Origin: Pseudomonadota bacterium
GTDB taxonomy: Bacteria > Pseudomonadota > Alphaproteobacteria > Rhizobiales > Kaistiaceae
Length of the DNA stretch: 7,521 bases
Direction: 5' to 3'
Assembly: GCA_023433185.1 (NCBI GenBank)
Contig: JAEZEN010000217.1
Span: 1-7,521, forward strand
In this document: in pieces, positions 1-6,509 of the stretch
Numbering within the stretch: the first letter of the stretch is position 1
Layout: each line of letters opens with the position of its first letter
Notes under the pieces: model-generated
Seen by the model: only the letters and a program-made list of their open reading frames with translations
Databases searched by the model: none
Told to the model about the DNA's origin: nothing
Program-made: the position numbers and the translations under genes

Positions 1-1557
1 CTGCTGGGGCGGACGCTGCTGCGGGGCCTGGCGCGGCGCCGGCGGCGCCTCGTCCTCGCGACGGCCGAGGCCGCCGCTGGCGAGGCGGCGGATCAGGCCG
101 AGGGGACCGCGCTCCGGCTCGGCCTGCGGGGCGCCGCCGTGATGGGCCTCCATCTGGCGCTGGGCGATCGGCGGGAAGTCCTCCACCCGCGGCATGCGCA
201 CGGCCGGGGTTTCGGCCTGCGGCGGGATGAAGGGCCCCTCGCTGTGGACCGCCTGCTCGCTCTCGAAGGCGATGCGGAGCTCCGCCTCGACATCGAACTC
301 GCCGTCATAGTCGTTCGTCATCGGCCGGTACTGCGAGATGATGATGTCCTCGTCGTGCGCCATCGGCTGCTCCGGCGGGGGCTCCCGATAGACCGGCTGC
401 GGCGGCGCCTGAACCGGGGCAGGCTGCGCGGCGGGGCGCGCCGCCTGGGGCTGGACCTGGGGCTGGGCCTGAGCCTGGGCGGGCTTCGGAGCCGGCGCCG
501 GCGCGGGCTTGTCCTCGGGCTTGGCCACGGTGCGGAGGCGCTGGCTGAGCTCGGCCATGCGGATCTCGGCGGGCGTGGTGTCCTCGCGCGCCGCCTGGTC
601 GATGCCGGTCGCCACGACGGAGACACGGATGATGCCCTCGAGCGATTCCTCGAAGGTGGCGCCGAGGATGATGTTGGCGTCGGGGTCGACCTCCTCGCGG
701 ATGCGGGTAGCCGCCTCGTCGACCTCGAAAAGGGTGAGGTCCTTGCCGCCGGTGATCGAGATGAGAAGACCGCGGGCTCCCTTCATCGAGGTCTCGTCGA
801 GGAGCGGATTGGCGATCGCCGCCTCCGCCGCCTGGATGGCGCGACGATCGCCCGAGGCCTCGCCCGTGCCCATCATCGCCTTGCCCATCTCGCGCATCAC
901 CGAGCGGACGTCGGCGAAGTCGAGATTGATCAGGCCTTCCTTGACCATGAGGTCGGTGATGCAGGCGACGCCCGAATAGAGCACCTGGTCGGCCATCGCG
1001 AAGGCGTCGGCGAAGGTGGTCTTCTCGTTGGCGATCCGGAACAGGTTCTGGTTCGGGATCACGATGAGCGTGTCGACGCAGGCCTGGAGGTCGAGGATGC
1101 CCTGCTCGGCGAGGCGCATCCGGCGCGCGCCCTCGAAATGGAAGGGCTTGGTGACGACGCCGACGGTCAGGATGCCCTGGTCGCGGGCGGCACGGGCGAT
1201 GGTGGGCGCCGCACCGGTGCCGGTGCCGCCGCCCATGCCGGCGGTGACGAACACCATGTGGGAGCCGGACAGGTGATCGATGATCTCGTCGATCGCCTCC
1301 TCCGCCGCGGCGCGGCCGACCTCGGGCTGCGACCCGGCGCCGAGGCCCTCGGTCACCGCCACCCCCATCTGGATCATCCGCTCGGCCTTCGACGAGGTGA
1401 GGGCCTGGCTGTCGGTGTTCGCCACGACGAACTCGCAGCCGAGGAGACCCGAGCGGATCATATTGTTGACGGCGTTGCCGCCTGCACCGCCCACGCCAAA
1501 GACCGTGATCTTGGGCTTGAGCTCCTTGATGTCCGGCATTTTCAGATTGATCGTCAT
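1..1557 (-). CDS. ftsZ: Cell division protein FtsZ (5' part, runs off the window)
   Basis: Tubulin-like GTPase that polymerises at mid-cell into the Z-ring and recruits the divisome. The window holds the first 519 codons with no stop, so the C-terminus lies beyond base 1. The start is the ATG at 1555-1557, with an AGGAC ribosome site 6 nt upstream. The N-terminal GTPase core spans roughly residues 10-318. It contains the nucleotide-binding [13 protein letters not shown] (21-33), the tubulin signature GGGTGTG (109-115) and the T7 synergy loop NLDFAD (211-216), which supplies the catalytic aspartates. After about residue 320 there is a long disordered linker rich in Pro, Ala and Gln (about 350-398). 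It is followed by an acidic stretch, a PRVEDFPP segment and a basic [14 protein letters not shown] patch (486-499). Long linkers of this kind are typical of Hyphomicrobiales FtsZ. The C-terminal peptide that binds FtsA is not in the window. Identification is essentially certain. Confidence 0.98.
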   Translation of the reverse strand, partial: MTINLKMPDIKELKPKITVFGVGGAGGNAVNNMIRSGLLGCEFVVANTDSQALTSSKAERMIQMGVAVTEGLGAGSQPEVGRAAAEEAIDEIIDHLSGSHMVFVTAGMGGGTGTGAAPTIARAARDQGILTVGVVTKPFHFEGARRMRLAEQGILDLQACVDTLIVIPNQNLFRIANEKTTFADAFAMADQVLYSGVACITDLMVKEGLINLDFADVRSVMREMGKAMMGTGEASGDRRAIQAAEAAIANPLLDETSMKGARGLLISITGGKDLTLFEVDEAATRIREEVDPDANIILGATFEESLEGIIRVSVVATGIDQAAREDTTPAEIRMAELSQRLRTVAKPEDKPAPAPAPKPAQAQAQPQVQPQAARPAAQPAPVQAPPQPVYREPPPEQPMAHDEDIIISQYRPMTNDYDGEFDVEAELRIAFESEQAVHSEGPFIPPQAETPAVRMPRVEDFPPIAQRQMEAHHGGAPQAEPERGPLGLIRRLASGGLGRREDEAPPAPRQAPQQRPPQQ

Positions 1558-1563
1558 GGCACC

Positions 1564-1568
1564 GTCCT
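1564..1568 (-). promoter_or_regulatory. Ribosome binding site of ftsZ
   Basis: The minus strand reads AGGAC, 6 nt before the ATG at 1557. This supports the chosen ftsZ start, which also gives the expected short FtsZ N-terminus before the first GTP-binding loop. Confidence 0.6.
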
Positions 1569-1638
1569 GACCCATTCGGCCGTCTGCGTTCCGGCCTTCT
1601 TTCCTGACCCCACCGGGCACCCGCCGCCGCGGATGTCC

Positions 1639-1657
1639 GACGCCCCGACCGGGCGTC
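1639..1657 (-). other. GC-rich stem-loop in the ftsA-ftsZ spacer
   Basis: A perfect inverted repeat with 7-bp arms (GACGCCC / GGGCGTC) and a 5-nt loop begins at the last base of the ftsA stop codon. No T-run follows in the direction of transcription, so it is not a convincing rho-independent terminator. It could be an mRNA-stabilising or processing hairpin between ftsA and ftsZ. The rest of the 99-nt spacer (1558-1638) holds a 9-bp direct repeat (GGGTCAGGA on the minus strand, at 1565-1573 and 1602-1610). I see no clear -35/-10 pair there. Confidence 0.5.
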
Positions 1658-2973
1658 TAGAAGCTTTCCCTGATCCAGCGTCCGACCCGGGAGAAGTAGC
1701 CCCCCGTGCCGGTCATCGCGTAGTGCGCCCCGCCCGCCTCGATCTGGTCCATTCGCGCCACCTGCGGGTAGATGAGCAGGCCCACCGCGGTGGCGAAGGC
1801 GGGCCCCTTTGCGAGTTCCGGCATGCCGGCGACGCCGAGCGGGCGACCGACCCGGACGTTCCGGGCAAGGACCTTCCGCGCGGCCTCGACCAGGCCGGTG
1901 AGCTGGCTGCCGCCGCCCGTAAGCACCATCCGCTTGCCGACCAGGCCGGCAAATCCGGAGGCATTCAGGCGGTCGCGCACCAGCTCGAGCATCTCCTCGA
2001 CGCGCGGCCGGATGATCCGGTTGAGGGCGGCGCGCGTCACCTGATGGGCGGGCTCGTCCTCGTCGCCGATCGGCCGCGTCGACAGGATCTCCCGCTCGTC
2101 GGCGGGATGGACAAGGACGCTGCCATGCATGGTCTTGAGGCGCTCGGCATCCTCGATCCGGGTCGAGAGGCCGCGGGCGATGTCGTTGGTGACATGCTGG
2201 CCGCCGATGGCGATCGCATCGGCGTGGACGAACTCGCCCTTGATGAAGACGGCGATCGTCGTGGTGCCGCCGCCGATGTCGACGCAGGCACAGCCGAGCT
2301 CCGACTCGTCGTCGACGAGGGCCGAGAGGCCGCTGGCATAGGGCGATGCGACCAGACGCTCGAGCGAGAGGTGGCAGCGGTTGATGGCGAGTTCGAGATT
2401 GCCGGCGGGCTGGGCGTCGACGCTCACCATGTGCATGTCGACGCCGAGCCGATGGCCGACCATGCCGAGGGGGTCGGCGATGCCGCTGTCGGCATCGAGC
2501 GAATAGCCGATCGGCAGGGCATGGATGACGGAGCGCGACGGGCTGACGCTGTGGCGGAGGCCGGCCGCGAGGACCCGGCCGATATCGGCCTCCTCGACCG
2601 ACTTGCCGGCGAGCGTGACGTTGGCCGCATAGGTCTCGCTCGAGAGACGGCCCGCGGAGAAATTGACGATGAGCGAATCGACCGTGAGGCCGGCCTTCCG
2701 CTCCGCCGCATCGACCGCCAGGCGGATCGCCTGCTCGGCGGCATCGAGATCGACCACCACCCCGGACTTGATGCCGCGCGAGCGCTGGTGGCCGAAGCCG
2801 AGCACCTCGATCGCGTGGGTGCGCGCGCGAAGCGACTCGGCATCGGGACCGGCCGGCACGAGCCGCGCGATGAGGCAGCAGACCTTGGTCGAGCCCACAT
2901 CGAGGACCGAGACGACGGAGGGCCGACGGGCGCCGCTGCGCCGGGCCTGCTCGGAGGGGCCAAAGAGCTTCAT
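1657..2973 (-). CDS. ftsA: Cell division protein FtsA
   Basis: Actin-like ATPase that tethers FtsZ filaments to the inner membrane and recruits later divisome proteins. The protein is 438 residues, slightly longer than the usual ~420. Actin-fold motifs are visible in order: phosphate-1 VLDVGSTKVCCLIAR (23-37); the FtsA-specific 1C region around 95-180; phosphate-2 CVDIGGGTTTIAVF (230-243); and the adenosine motif VLTGGGSQLTG (350-360). The protein ends in an amphipathic helix, GYFSRVGRWIRESF (425-438), the membrane-targeting sequence. The ATG at 2973 shares its A with the TGA of ftsQ (TGATG), so translation is probably coupled. The nearest purine-rich run on the minus strand lies more than 10 nt upstream, which also favours coupling over independent initiation. 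It is the immediate upstream neighbour of its partner ftsZ. Confidence 0.98.
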   Translation of the reverse strand: MKLFGPSEQARRSGARRPSVVSVLDVGSTKVCCLIARLVPAGPDAESLRARTHAIEVLGFGHQRSRGIKSGVVVDLDAAEQAIRLAVDAAERKAGLTVDSLIVNFSAGRLSSETYAANVTLAGKSVEEADIGRVLAAGLRHSVSPSRSVIHALPIGYSLDADSGIADPLGMVGHRLGVDMHMVSVDAQPAGNLELAINRCHLSLERLVASPYASGLSALVDDESELGCACVDIGGGTTTIAVFIKGEFVHADAIAIGGQHVTNDIARGLSTRIEDAERLKTMHGSVLVHPADEREILSTRPIGDEDEPAHQVTRAALNRIIRPRVEEMLELVRDRLNASGFAGLVGKRMVLTGGGSQLTGLVEAARKVLARNVRVGRPLGVAGMPELAKGPAFATAVGLLIYPQVARMDQIEAGGAHYAMTGTGGYFSRVGRWIRESF

Positions 2974-3872
2974 CAGGCCGCCGTGCCCCTCTTCCTCGCC
3001 TTCTCCCGCTCCTTGAGCAGGTCGGCCCGGGCCTTGGCTCCGGCTTCCGTCAGGCGGAAGACGAGCCGGTTCGGCAGGCGCATGTCGATCGCCGCGATCT
3101 CCCGCGAGAAGACGCCATGACCATCGTCGAGGGCCACTGCCTGGATCAGCGCGCCCGCAGGATCGTCCTGCGGCAGCAGCAGTTCCACGCCGTTGGCGAG
3201 CACCACGTTCCAGCGCCTGCCGGCCACCAGGACGCCGGCCTTGACCTTGGGCTTGAGGGAGGGGAACTCCTCGAGGAGCGCGACGAACTCGGCGGCCCGC
3301 GCGCCGGCGCCATCGCCGACGACGAGCGGCAGGGCGGCATGGCGGCCATCGACGTGGCCGCTGATCACCCGGCCGCCTTCCTCGATCAGGGCGAAACCGC
3401 TGTCGCGCTGCCAGACGGCGAAGGGGGTACGCTCGCTGATCTCGATCAGGAGCTTGTCGGGATAGACCTTGCGGAGTGTCGCCTCCCGCACCCAGGGCAG
3501 GGATTCGATCCGCTGCCGTGCGCCGGTGACGTCGAGGGTGACGATGGAGGGGAACTCACCGAGGGCCAGCTGCTGCAGGACCTCGACCTCGGAGGTCTCG
3601 CTCTGGCCGGTGATCTCGACGCGATCGATGCCGAGGCCGCTCCACGTCGTGACCGTCGAGACGACCGCCAGCGTGTGGCCGCCGATCACCATGCCGGCCA
3701 GTCCGGTGGCACCATAGAGAACGGCCGCAAGCTTCAGGCCGGCACGGCGCGGCGCCCGCCATTCCACGCGCGACATCCGCCGGGCGAACCGGCGCATGAA
3801 GCGCGGCAGCACCAGACGGCGCGCGCCATGCCGGCCTTCAGCTCTCGCCCCACCCGCCCCTAACGTCTGCAC
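2973..3872 (-). CDS. ftsQ: Cell division protein FtsQ
   Basis: Bitopic inner-membrane divisome protein that bridges early (FtsA/FtsZ) and late (FtsL/FtsB, FtsW/FtsI) division proteins. The 299-residue protein shows the family layout: a basic cytoplasmic N-terminus (about 1-45, many Arg); one transmembrane helix at about 46-65 (LKLAAVLYGATGLAGMVIGG); a POTRA domain starting at IDRVEITGQS (82-91) and running to IEISERTPFAVWQ (143-155); then the FtsQ/DivIB beta domain. The start is a GTG at 3870-3872, supported by a strong GGAGGA site 6 nt upstream. The gene overlaps the end of ddl by 13 nt and its stop overlaps the ftsA start, so ddl-ftsQ-ftsA look translationally linked. The N-terminal arm before the helix is rather long, so a later in-frame start is possible, but the ribosome site favours this one. 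Confidence 0.96.
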   Translation of the reverse strand: MQTLGAGGARAEGRHGARRLVLPRFMRRFARRMSRVEWRAPRRAGLKLAAVLYGATGLAGMVIGGHTLAVVSTVTTWSGLGIDRVEITGQSETSEVEVLQQLALGEFPSIVTLDVTGARQRIESLPWVREATLRKVYPDKLLIEISERTPFAVWQRDSGFALIEEGGRVISGHVDGRHAALPLVVGDGAGARAAEFVALLEEFPSLKPKVKAGVLVAGRRWNVVLANGVELLLPQDDPAGALIQAVALDDGHGVFSREIAAIDMRLPNRLVFRLTEAGAKARADLLKEREKARKRGTAA

Positions 3873-4780
3873 GACGCGTCCTCCACCATCCAGCGCACCA
3901 GTGCTCCGAAACTCATGCCGGCATGGGCCGCCATCTCAGGCACCAGCGAGGTGGCGGTCATTCCGGGCTGCGTGTTGACCTCGAGGCAGATGAGCTGCCC
4001 CGTCCCCGACGGCCGGTCGTCGTAGCGGAAATCCGCCCGACTCACCCCACGACAGCCCAGCGCCTGATGGGCCTGAAGCGCCAGCATCCGTATGTTTTGG
4101 TAAACATCTGGTAAAAGCCGCGCCGGAAGGACGTGATGCGACCCGCCGGCGGCATACTTTGCGTGATAGTCGTAGAAGCGGTCCTCCGTGAGGATGTCGA
4201 TGACATCGAGCGGCTCGTCGCCGCGCACGCCGCAGGTCAGCTCGCGCCCGCCGACATAGCGCTCGACCATGACGATGTCGCCGTGCGGCCAGTCGTCGGC
4301 GTAGAGCTGCTGCGGCGGATGCGGCGCGTCGCCGTTGACGATGATCACGCCGAAGCTCGACCCCTCGTTCGGCGGCTTGACGACATAGGGCGGGGCCATG
4401 ACGTGATCCTGCGCCGCCGCGAGCCGGTCGACCAGGATGGATTCCGCCACCGGGATGCCGGCCGCCCTCATCACGTCCTTGGCCTTCGGCTTGTTCATGG
4501 CCAGCGCCGAGGCGAGCACGCCGGAATGCGTGTAGGGAATCTCGAGGATCTCGAAGATGCCCTGGATGCAGCCATCCTCGCCGTACGGACCGTGGAGGGC
4601 GTTGAAGGCGACATCCGGCCGGAGCCCGGACAGGACCTCGGCCACGTCGCGGCCGACATCGACGCGCGTCACGCGGTAGCCTTCGCCCTCGAGGGCGTCG
4701 GCGCAGGCATTGCCGGACGAGAGCGACACGGGACGCTCGCTCGACCAGCCACCCATCAGGACCGCAACGTGCTTCGACAA
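3860..4780 (-). CDS. ddl: D-alanine--D-alanine ligase
   Basis: Cytoplasmic ATP-grasp ligase that joins two D-alanines, using ATP and Mg2+, to give the dipeptide added to the UDP-MurNAc peptide by MurF. At 306 residues it has the normal length. Visible motifs are VAVLMGGWSSERPVSLSSG (5-23, with the substrate-binding Glu15); GEDGCIQG (67-74); the ATP-grasp lysine region VVKPPNEGSSFG (133-144); YDYHAKYAAGG (203-213); the Mg-binding RADFRYDD (248-255, Asp250); and LEVNTQPGMTATSLVPEMA (266-284, with Glu267 and Asn269 as metal ligands). The start is a TTG at 4778-4780 with a GGAGG site 4 nt upstream. No other start would keep the conserved N-terminal strand. It lies between vapC (91-nt gap) and ftsQ (13-nt overlap). 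The symbol could equally be ddlB, following the dcw-cluster convention. Confidence 0.97.
   Translation of the reverse strand: MSKHVAVLMGGWSSERPVSLSSGNACADALEGEGYRVTRVDVGRDVAEVLSGLRPDVAFNALHGPYGEDGCIQGIFEILEIPYTHSGVLASALAMNKPKAKDVMRAAGIPVAESILVDRLAAAQDHVMAPPYVVKPPNEGSSFGVIIVNGDAPHPPQQLYADDWPHGDIVMVERYVGGRELTCGVRGDEPLDVIDILTEDRFYDYHAKYAAGGSHHVLPARLLPDVYQNIRMLALQAHQALGCRGVSRADFRYDDRPSGTGQLICLEVNTQPGMTATSLVPEMAAHAGMSFGALVRWMVEDASCRR
3879..3884 (-). promoter_or_regulatory. Ribosome binding site that fixes the GTG start of ftsQ
   Basis: GGAGGA on the minus strand lies inside the last codons of ddl, 6 nt before the GTG at 3872. It is among the strongest Shine-Dalgarno matches in the window and decides the non-ATG start. 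Confidence 0.75.
4092..4115 (-). promoter_or_regulatory. AT-rich repeat cluster inside ddl, candidate control element for ftsQA
   Basis: Within G+C-rich ddl there is a sharp AT-rich island. It holds a perfect inverted repeat ATGTTT-N4-AAACAT (4092-4107). It also holds two direct TGGTAAA copies (4098-4104 and 4109-4115) set 11 bp apart, about one helical turn. To encode it the gene uses codons rare in such a genome (TTA and ATA). It lies about 220 nt upstream of the ftsQ start. In Caulobacter an ftsQA promoter controlled by CtrA is known; whether this island has such a role is inference only. Confidence 0.3.
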
Positions 4781-4784
4781 GACC

Positions 4785-4789
4785 CCTCC
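4785..4789 (-). promoter_or_regulatory. Ribosome binding site that fixes the TTG start of ddl
   Basis: GGAGG (within the longer GGAGGGG) sits 4 nt before the TTG at 4780. No in-frame ATG or GTG lies close upstream. The first ATG downstream (codon 9) would remove the conserved first beta strand of Ddl. Confidence 0.7.
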
Positions 4790-4833
4790 ATTCCGCTGAT
4801 TCGCGGAGCGTGAGGGTCACTTTGGCCGGCAAA

Positions 4834-4853
4834 TGGTTAACAAGTGTTAACCA
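4834..4853. promoter_or_regulatory. 20-bp palindrome resembling a CtrA box, upstream of ddl
   Basis: The spacer between vapC and ddl contains two 9-bp arms, TGGTTAACA and TGTTAACCA, separated by AG. On the minus strand it includes TTAACCAT (4833-4840), the half-site associated with the alphaproteobacterial cell-cycle regulator CtrA, and two TTAA cores 6 nt apart (classical full sites have 7). It ends 53 nt before the ddl TTG. A GANTC site (4798-4802, the CcrM methylation target) lies between the palindrome and the ddl ribosome site, but GANTC is common in this window. No good -10 hexamer is seen next to it. It has no T-run, so it is more likely an operator than a terminator. Confidence 0.5.
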
Positions 4854-4871
4854 CGCGGCACGGCGTGCGGA

Positions 4872-5267
4872 TCAGATCGCGCGGCGGACGTCGGTATGGC
4901 GGAAGTCGTCGCCCTTGAAGAGAAGCGGCTCGGCCTTCTCCTTGGCCAGCGCATAGGCGAAGCAGTCGCCGAAATTGAGCCGCGCCGGATGGCCGCTGCC
5001 CTTGCCGAAGTCGCGGTAGGCCTCGCGGGCGATCCGTGCCTGCCCAGGCGTCACGGGTTCGATGACGACATCGGCTTCGGCGAGGAACTCGTCGAGCCGA
5101 CGGGACAGAATGGGATCACGGCTGCCGTCGGTCACGATGGCAGCTTCGAGGTAGCCCGCGGCAGACAATCGAATGACATCCTCGCAGGCCATGATCGCTT
5201 CGGTGTAGATCGCCGCATCGGCCTCGTGGCGAACAATGGCGATCAGCGCCGATGTTTCGATAATCAC
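4872..5267 (-). CDS. vapC: VapC-family PIN-domain toxin
   Basis: Predicted PIN-fold endoribonuclease, the toxin of a type II TA pair. The 131 residues match the usual VapC length. The fold signature is visible: [12 protein letters not shown] (1-12), Glu41 in the second acidic position ([11 protein letters not shown]), [14 protein letters not shown] (97-110, Asp101) and [13 protein letters not shown] (115-127, Asp120/121). The first metal-binding position, normally Asp in MxxDxSA, is Glu4 here (codon GAA); the other acidic residues are kept. The start is a GTG at 5267 overlapping the vapB TGA by 4 nt (GTGA), the standard coupled TA arrangement. The target RNA cannot be deduced. The gene sits between murB and ddl, where a dcw cluster normally has no TA genes. 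Confidence 0.92.
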   Translation of the reverse strand: MIIETSALIAIVRHEADAAIYTEAIMACEDVIRLSAAGYLEAAIVTDGSRDPILSRRLDEFLAEADVVIEPVTPGQARIAREAYRDFGKGSGHPARLNFGDCFAYALAKEKAEPLLFKGDDFRHTDVRRAI

Positions 5268-5512
5268 TTCGGCAGCCCCGTCTCCTCGTCGTACAGGAGC
5301 TCGGCATGGTCGATGGTGTCGTAGGGCGGCTTGAAAAGGGGCCCTGTCTCGGCCGCGATCGCCATCAGGCGCTCCGCAAGGCCGCGGCGCTTCTCGCGCG
5401 CCAGCATGCGCTCCACCGCCTCACCGACTACCTCGGTCTGGCCCTTGCCGGTCAGGCGGGCGAGCTCCCGGATCTGCTCCTCGACCGCTGGGTTCTTGAT
5501 GTTGATACCCAT
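5264..5512 (-). CDS. vapB: VapB-family antitoxin
   Basis: Predicted antitoxin for the downstream VapC. It would bind the toxin through its C-terminus and the shared operator through its N-terminus. The 82-residue protein resembles the PSK-type VapB family (Rv0623-like): an N-terminal [20 protein letters not shown] strand-helix, then [20 protein letters not shown], forming a ribbon-helix-helix-like DNA-binding region (about 1-40). An acidic, flexible tail ends in [11 protein letters not shown]. The start is the ATG at 5512, with GGGAGG 6 nt upstream. Its stop overlaps the vapC start, and the gene begins 52 nt after the murB stop. The palindromes directly upstream suit autorepression by the VapBC complex. 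Confidence 0.9.
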   Translation of the reverse strand: MGINIKNPAVEEQIRELARLTGKGQTEVVGEAVERMLAREKRRGLAERLMAIAAETGPLFKPPYDTIDHAELLYDEETGLPK

Positions 5513-5518
5513 GTTTCG

Positions 5519-5524
5519 CCTCCC
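5519..5524 (-). promoter_or_regulatory. Ribosome binding site of vapB
   Basis: GGGAGG on the minus strand, 6 nt before the vapB ATG. It forms part of one arm of the CCCTTCC/GGAAGGG inverted repeat, so folding of the leader could hide it. Confidence 0.65.
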
Positions 5525-5568
5525 TTCCCTGGAAGGGTAGAGATATACCCTCGATGTCTACCCTTCAA
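5522..5568 (-). promoter_or_regulatory. Candidate autoregulated vapBC promoter and operator
   Basis: Two inverted repeats share an arm. GAAGGGTAGA (5532-5541) pairs with TCTACCCTTC (5557-5566), with 10-bp perfect arms and a 15-nt spacer. CCCTTCC (5522-5528) pairs with GGAAGGG (5531-5537), with a 2-nt spacer. A third partial copy, TATACCC, lies at 5544-5550. On the minus strand a TTGAAG (-35-like, 5563-5568) is followed by TATATC (5542-5547, spacer 15) or TATCTC (5540-5545, spacer 17) as -10-like boxes. The repeats would therefore cover the promoter, as expected for conditional autorepression by VapBC. The distal arm overlaps the murB stop codon. The inverted repeats are directly visible; promoter activity is inferred. 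Confidence 0.6.
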
Positions 5569-6506
5569 CCGCGGCCAAGGAACGGCTCGACGGTCTCACC
5601 CTCGGCGAAGCGGCCGATGCGCCGGATCTCCCATTCGAGGCGGACGCCGCTGGTCTCGAGCACCCGGGCGCGCACCGTCTCGCCGAGAAGCTCGAGGTCG
5701 GCGGCGCTCGCCCCGTCGGCGTTGATGAGGAAGTTGCAGTGCATCTCCGAGACCATCGCGCCGCCGATGCGGAGGCCGCGACAGCCGGCGGCGTCCACCA
5801 GTTCCCAGGCGCGACGGCCGGGCGGGTTGGTGAAGGTCGAACCGCCGGTCTTCTCGCGGATCGGCTGGGCGGTCTCGCGGTGGTGCTCGACCGCGTCCAT
5901 CTCGGCCTGGATCGTGGCGCGCTCCTCCGGCGGGCCGGCGAACACGCCCTCGGTGAAGATCAGGTCCTCCGGCGCCACCGAATGGCGGTAGGTGTAGCCC
6001 ATGTCGGCGAGCGACAGGACGTGGCGCCCTCCCCGGCGGTCCACGGCGTGGGCCTCGACCAGGCGGTCGCGGGTCTCGGTGCCGTTGGCACCGGCATTCA
6101 TGCGGAGCGCCCCGCCGATCGTCCCCGGGATGCCGTGGAGGAAGGCGAAGCCGCCGATCCCCTCGTCGCGGGCGAAGGCGGCGAGGCGCTTGTCGGGCAG
6201 CGCGGTGCCGGCGCGGATGCGGTCGCCCTCGCGCACGGCATGGCCGAACCCCTTCGCCGACAGGCGGATGACCACGCCCGGGATGCCGCCGTCGCGGACG
6301 AGAAGGTTGGAGCCGACCCCGATGACGGTCACCGGCACGGCGGGATCGAGCCCGGCAAGGAACGTCGCCAGGTCGTCGGCATCGGCCGGCTGAAACAGCA
6401 ATTCGGCACGCCCGCCCACCCGGAACCAGGTGAACGGCGCGATCTCGGCGTCCGGCGTCAGCCGGCCGCGGAGGGTGGAGAAGATGCTCGGATCAATGTC
6501 GCTCAA
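5565..6506 (-). CDS. murB: UDP-N-acetylenolpyruvoylglucosamine reductase
   Basis: Cytoplasmic FAD enzyme that reduces UDP-GlcNAc-enolpyruvate with NADPH to UDP-MurNAc, the substrate of MurC. The 313-residue protein shows all family motifs: [15 protein letters not shown] (26-40); the FAD-binding [20 protein letters not shown] (61-80); [20 protein letters not shown] (122-141); YTYRHS (171-176) with the catalytic Arg174; the proton-donor Ser223 in GGSTFTNP (221-228); and the catalytic Glu293 in RLEWEIRR (289-296). It is a type II-like form, without the extra loop of E. coli MurB. The start is a TTG at 6504-6506. The TGA at 6510-6512, which is the hepT stop, lies in the same frame two codons upstream, so this is the earliest possible start. 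An AGGA lies 10 nt before it. The 3' end overlaps the vapBC operator. Confidence 0.96.
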   Translation of the reverse strand: MSDIDPSIFSTLRGRLTPDAEIAPFTWFRVGGRAELLFQPADADDLATFLAGLDPAVPVTVIGVGSNLLVRDGGIPGVVIRLSAKGFGHAVREGDRIRAGTALPDKRLAAFARDEGIGGFAFLHGIPGTIGGALRMNAGANGTETRDRLVEAHAVDRRGGRHVLSLADMGYTYRHSVAPEDLIFTEGVFAGPPEERATIQAEMDAVEHHRETAQPIREKTGGSTFTNPPGRRAWELVDAAGCRGLRIGGAMVSEMHCNFLINADGASAADLELLGETVRARVLETSGVRLEWEIRRIGRFAEGETVEPFLGRG

Positions 6507-6509
6507 GAC

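Noticed and set aside
139..3120. A 993-codon open frame on the plus strand, antisense to ftsZ, ftsA and part of ftsQ.
   Set aside because: Its translation is a low-complexity mix of Arg, Asp, Gly, Leu and His with no recognisable domain. It is the complement of third-position G+C bias in ftsZ, ftsA and the end of ftsQ, which are certain genes.
3117..3863. A plus-strand open frame antisense to ftsQ.
   Set aside because: It is low complexity and mirrors ftsQ, which has a clear transmembrane helix and POTRA domain.
4798..4802. GANTC (CcrM methylation) site in the ddl leader as an independent regulatory signal.
   Set aside because: GANTC also occurs at many places within coding sequence here (for example near 2302, 3505, 4440, 6507 and 7298), so one copy is not significant by itself.
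3936..4832. A 298-codon minus-strand frame overlapping ddl.
   Set aside because: It is an Arg-rich out-of-frame shadow of ddl, whose own frame carries all ATP-grasp motifs.
4834..4853. The palindrome after vapC as a rho-independent terminator.
   Set aside because: The stem is AT-rich with only a 2-nt loop, and no T-run follows on the minus strand.
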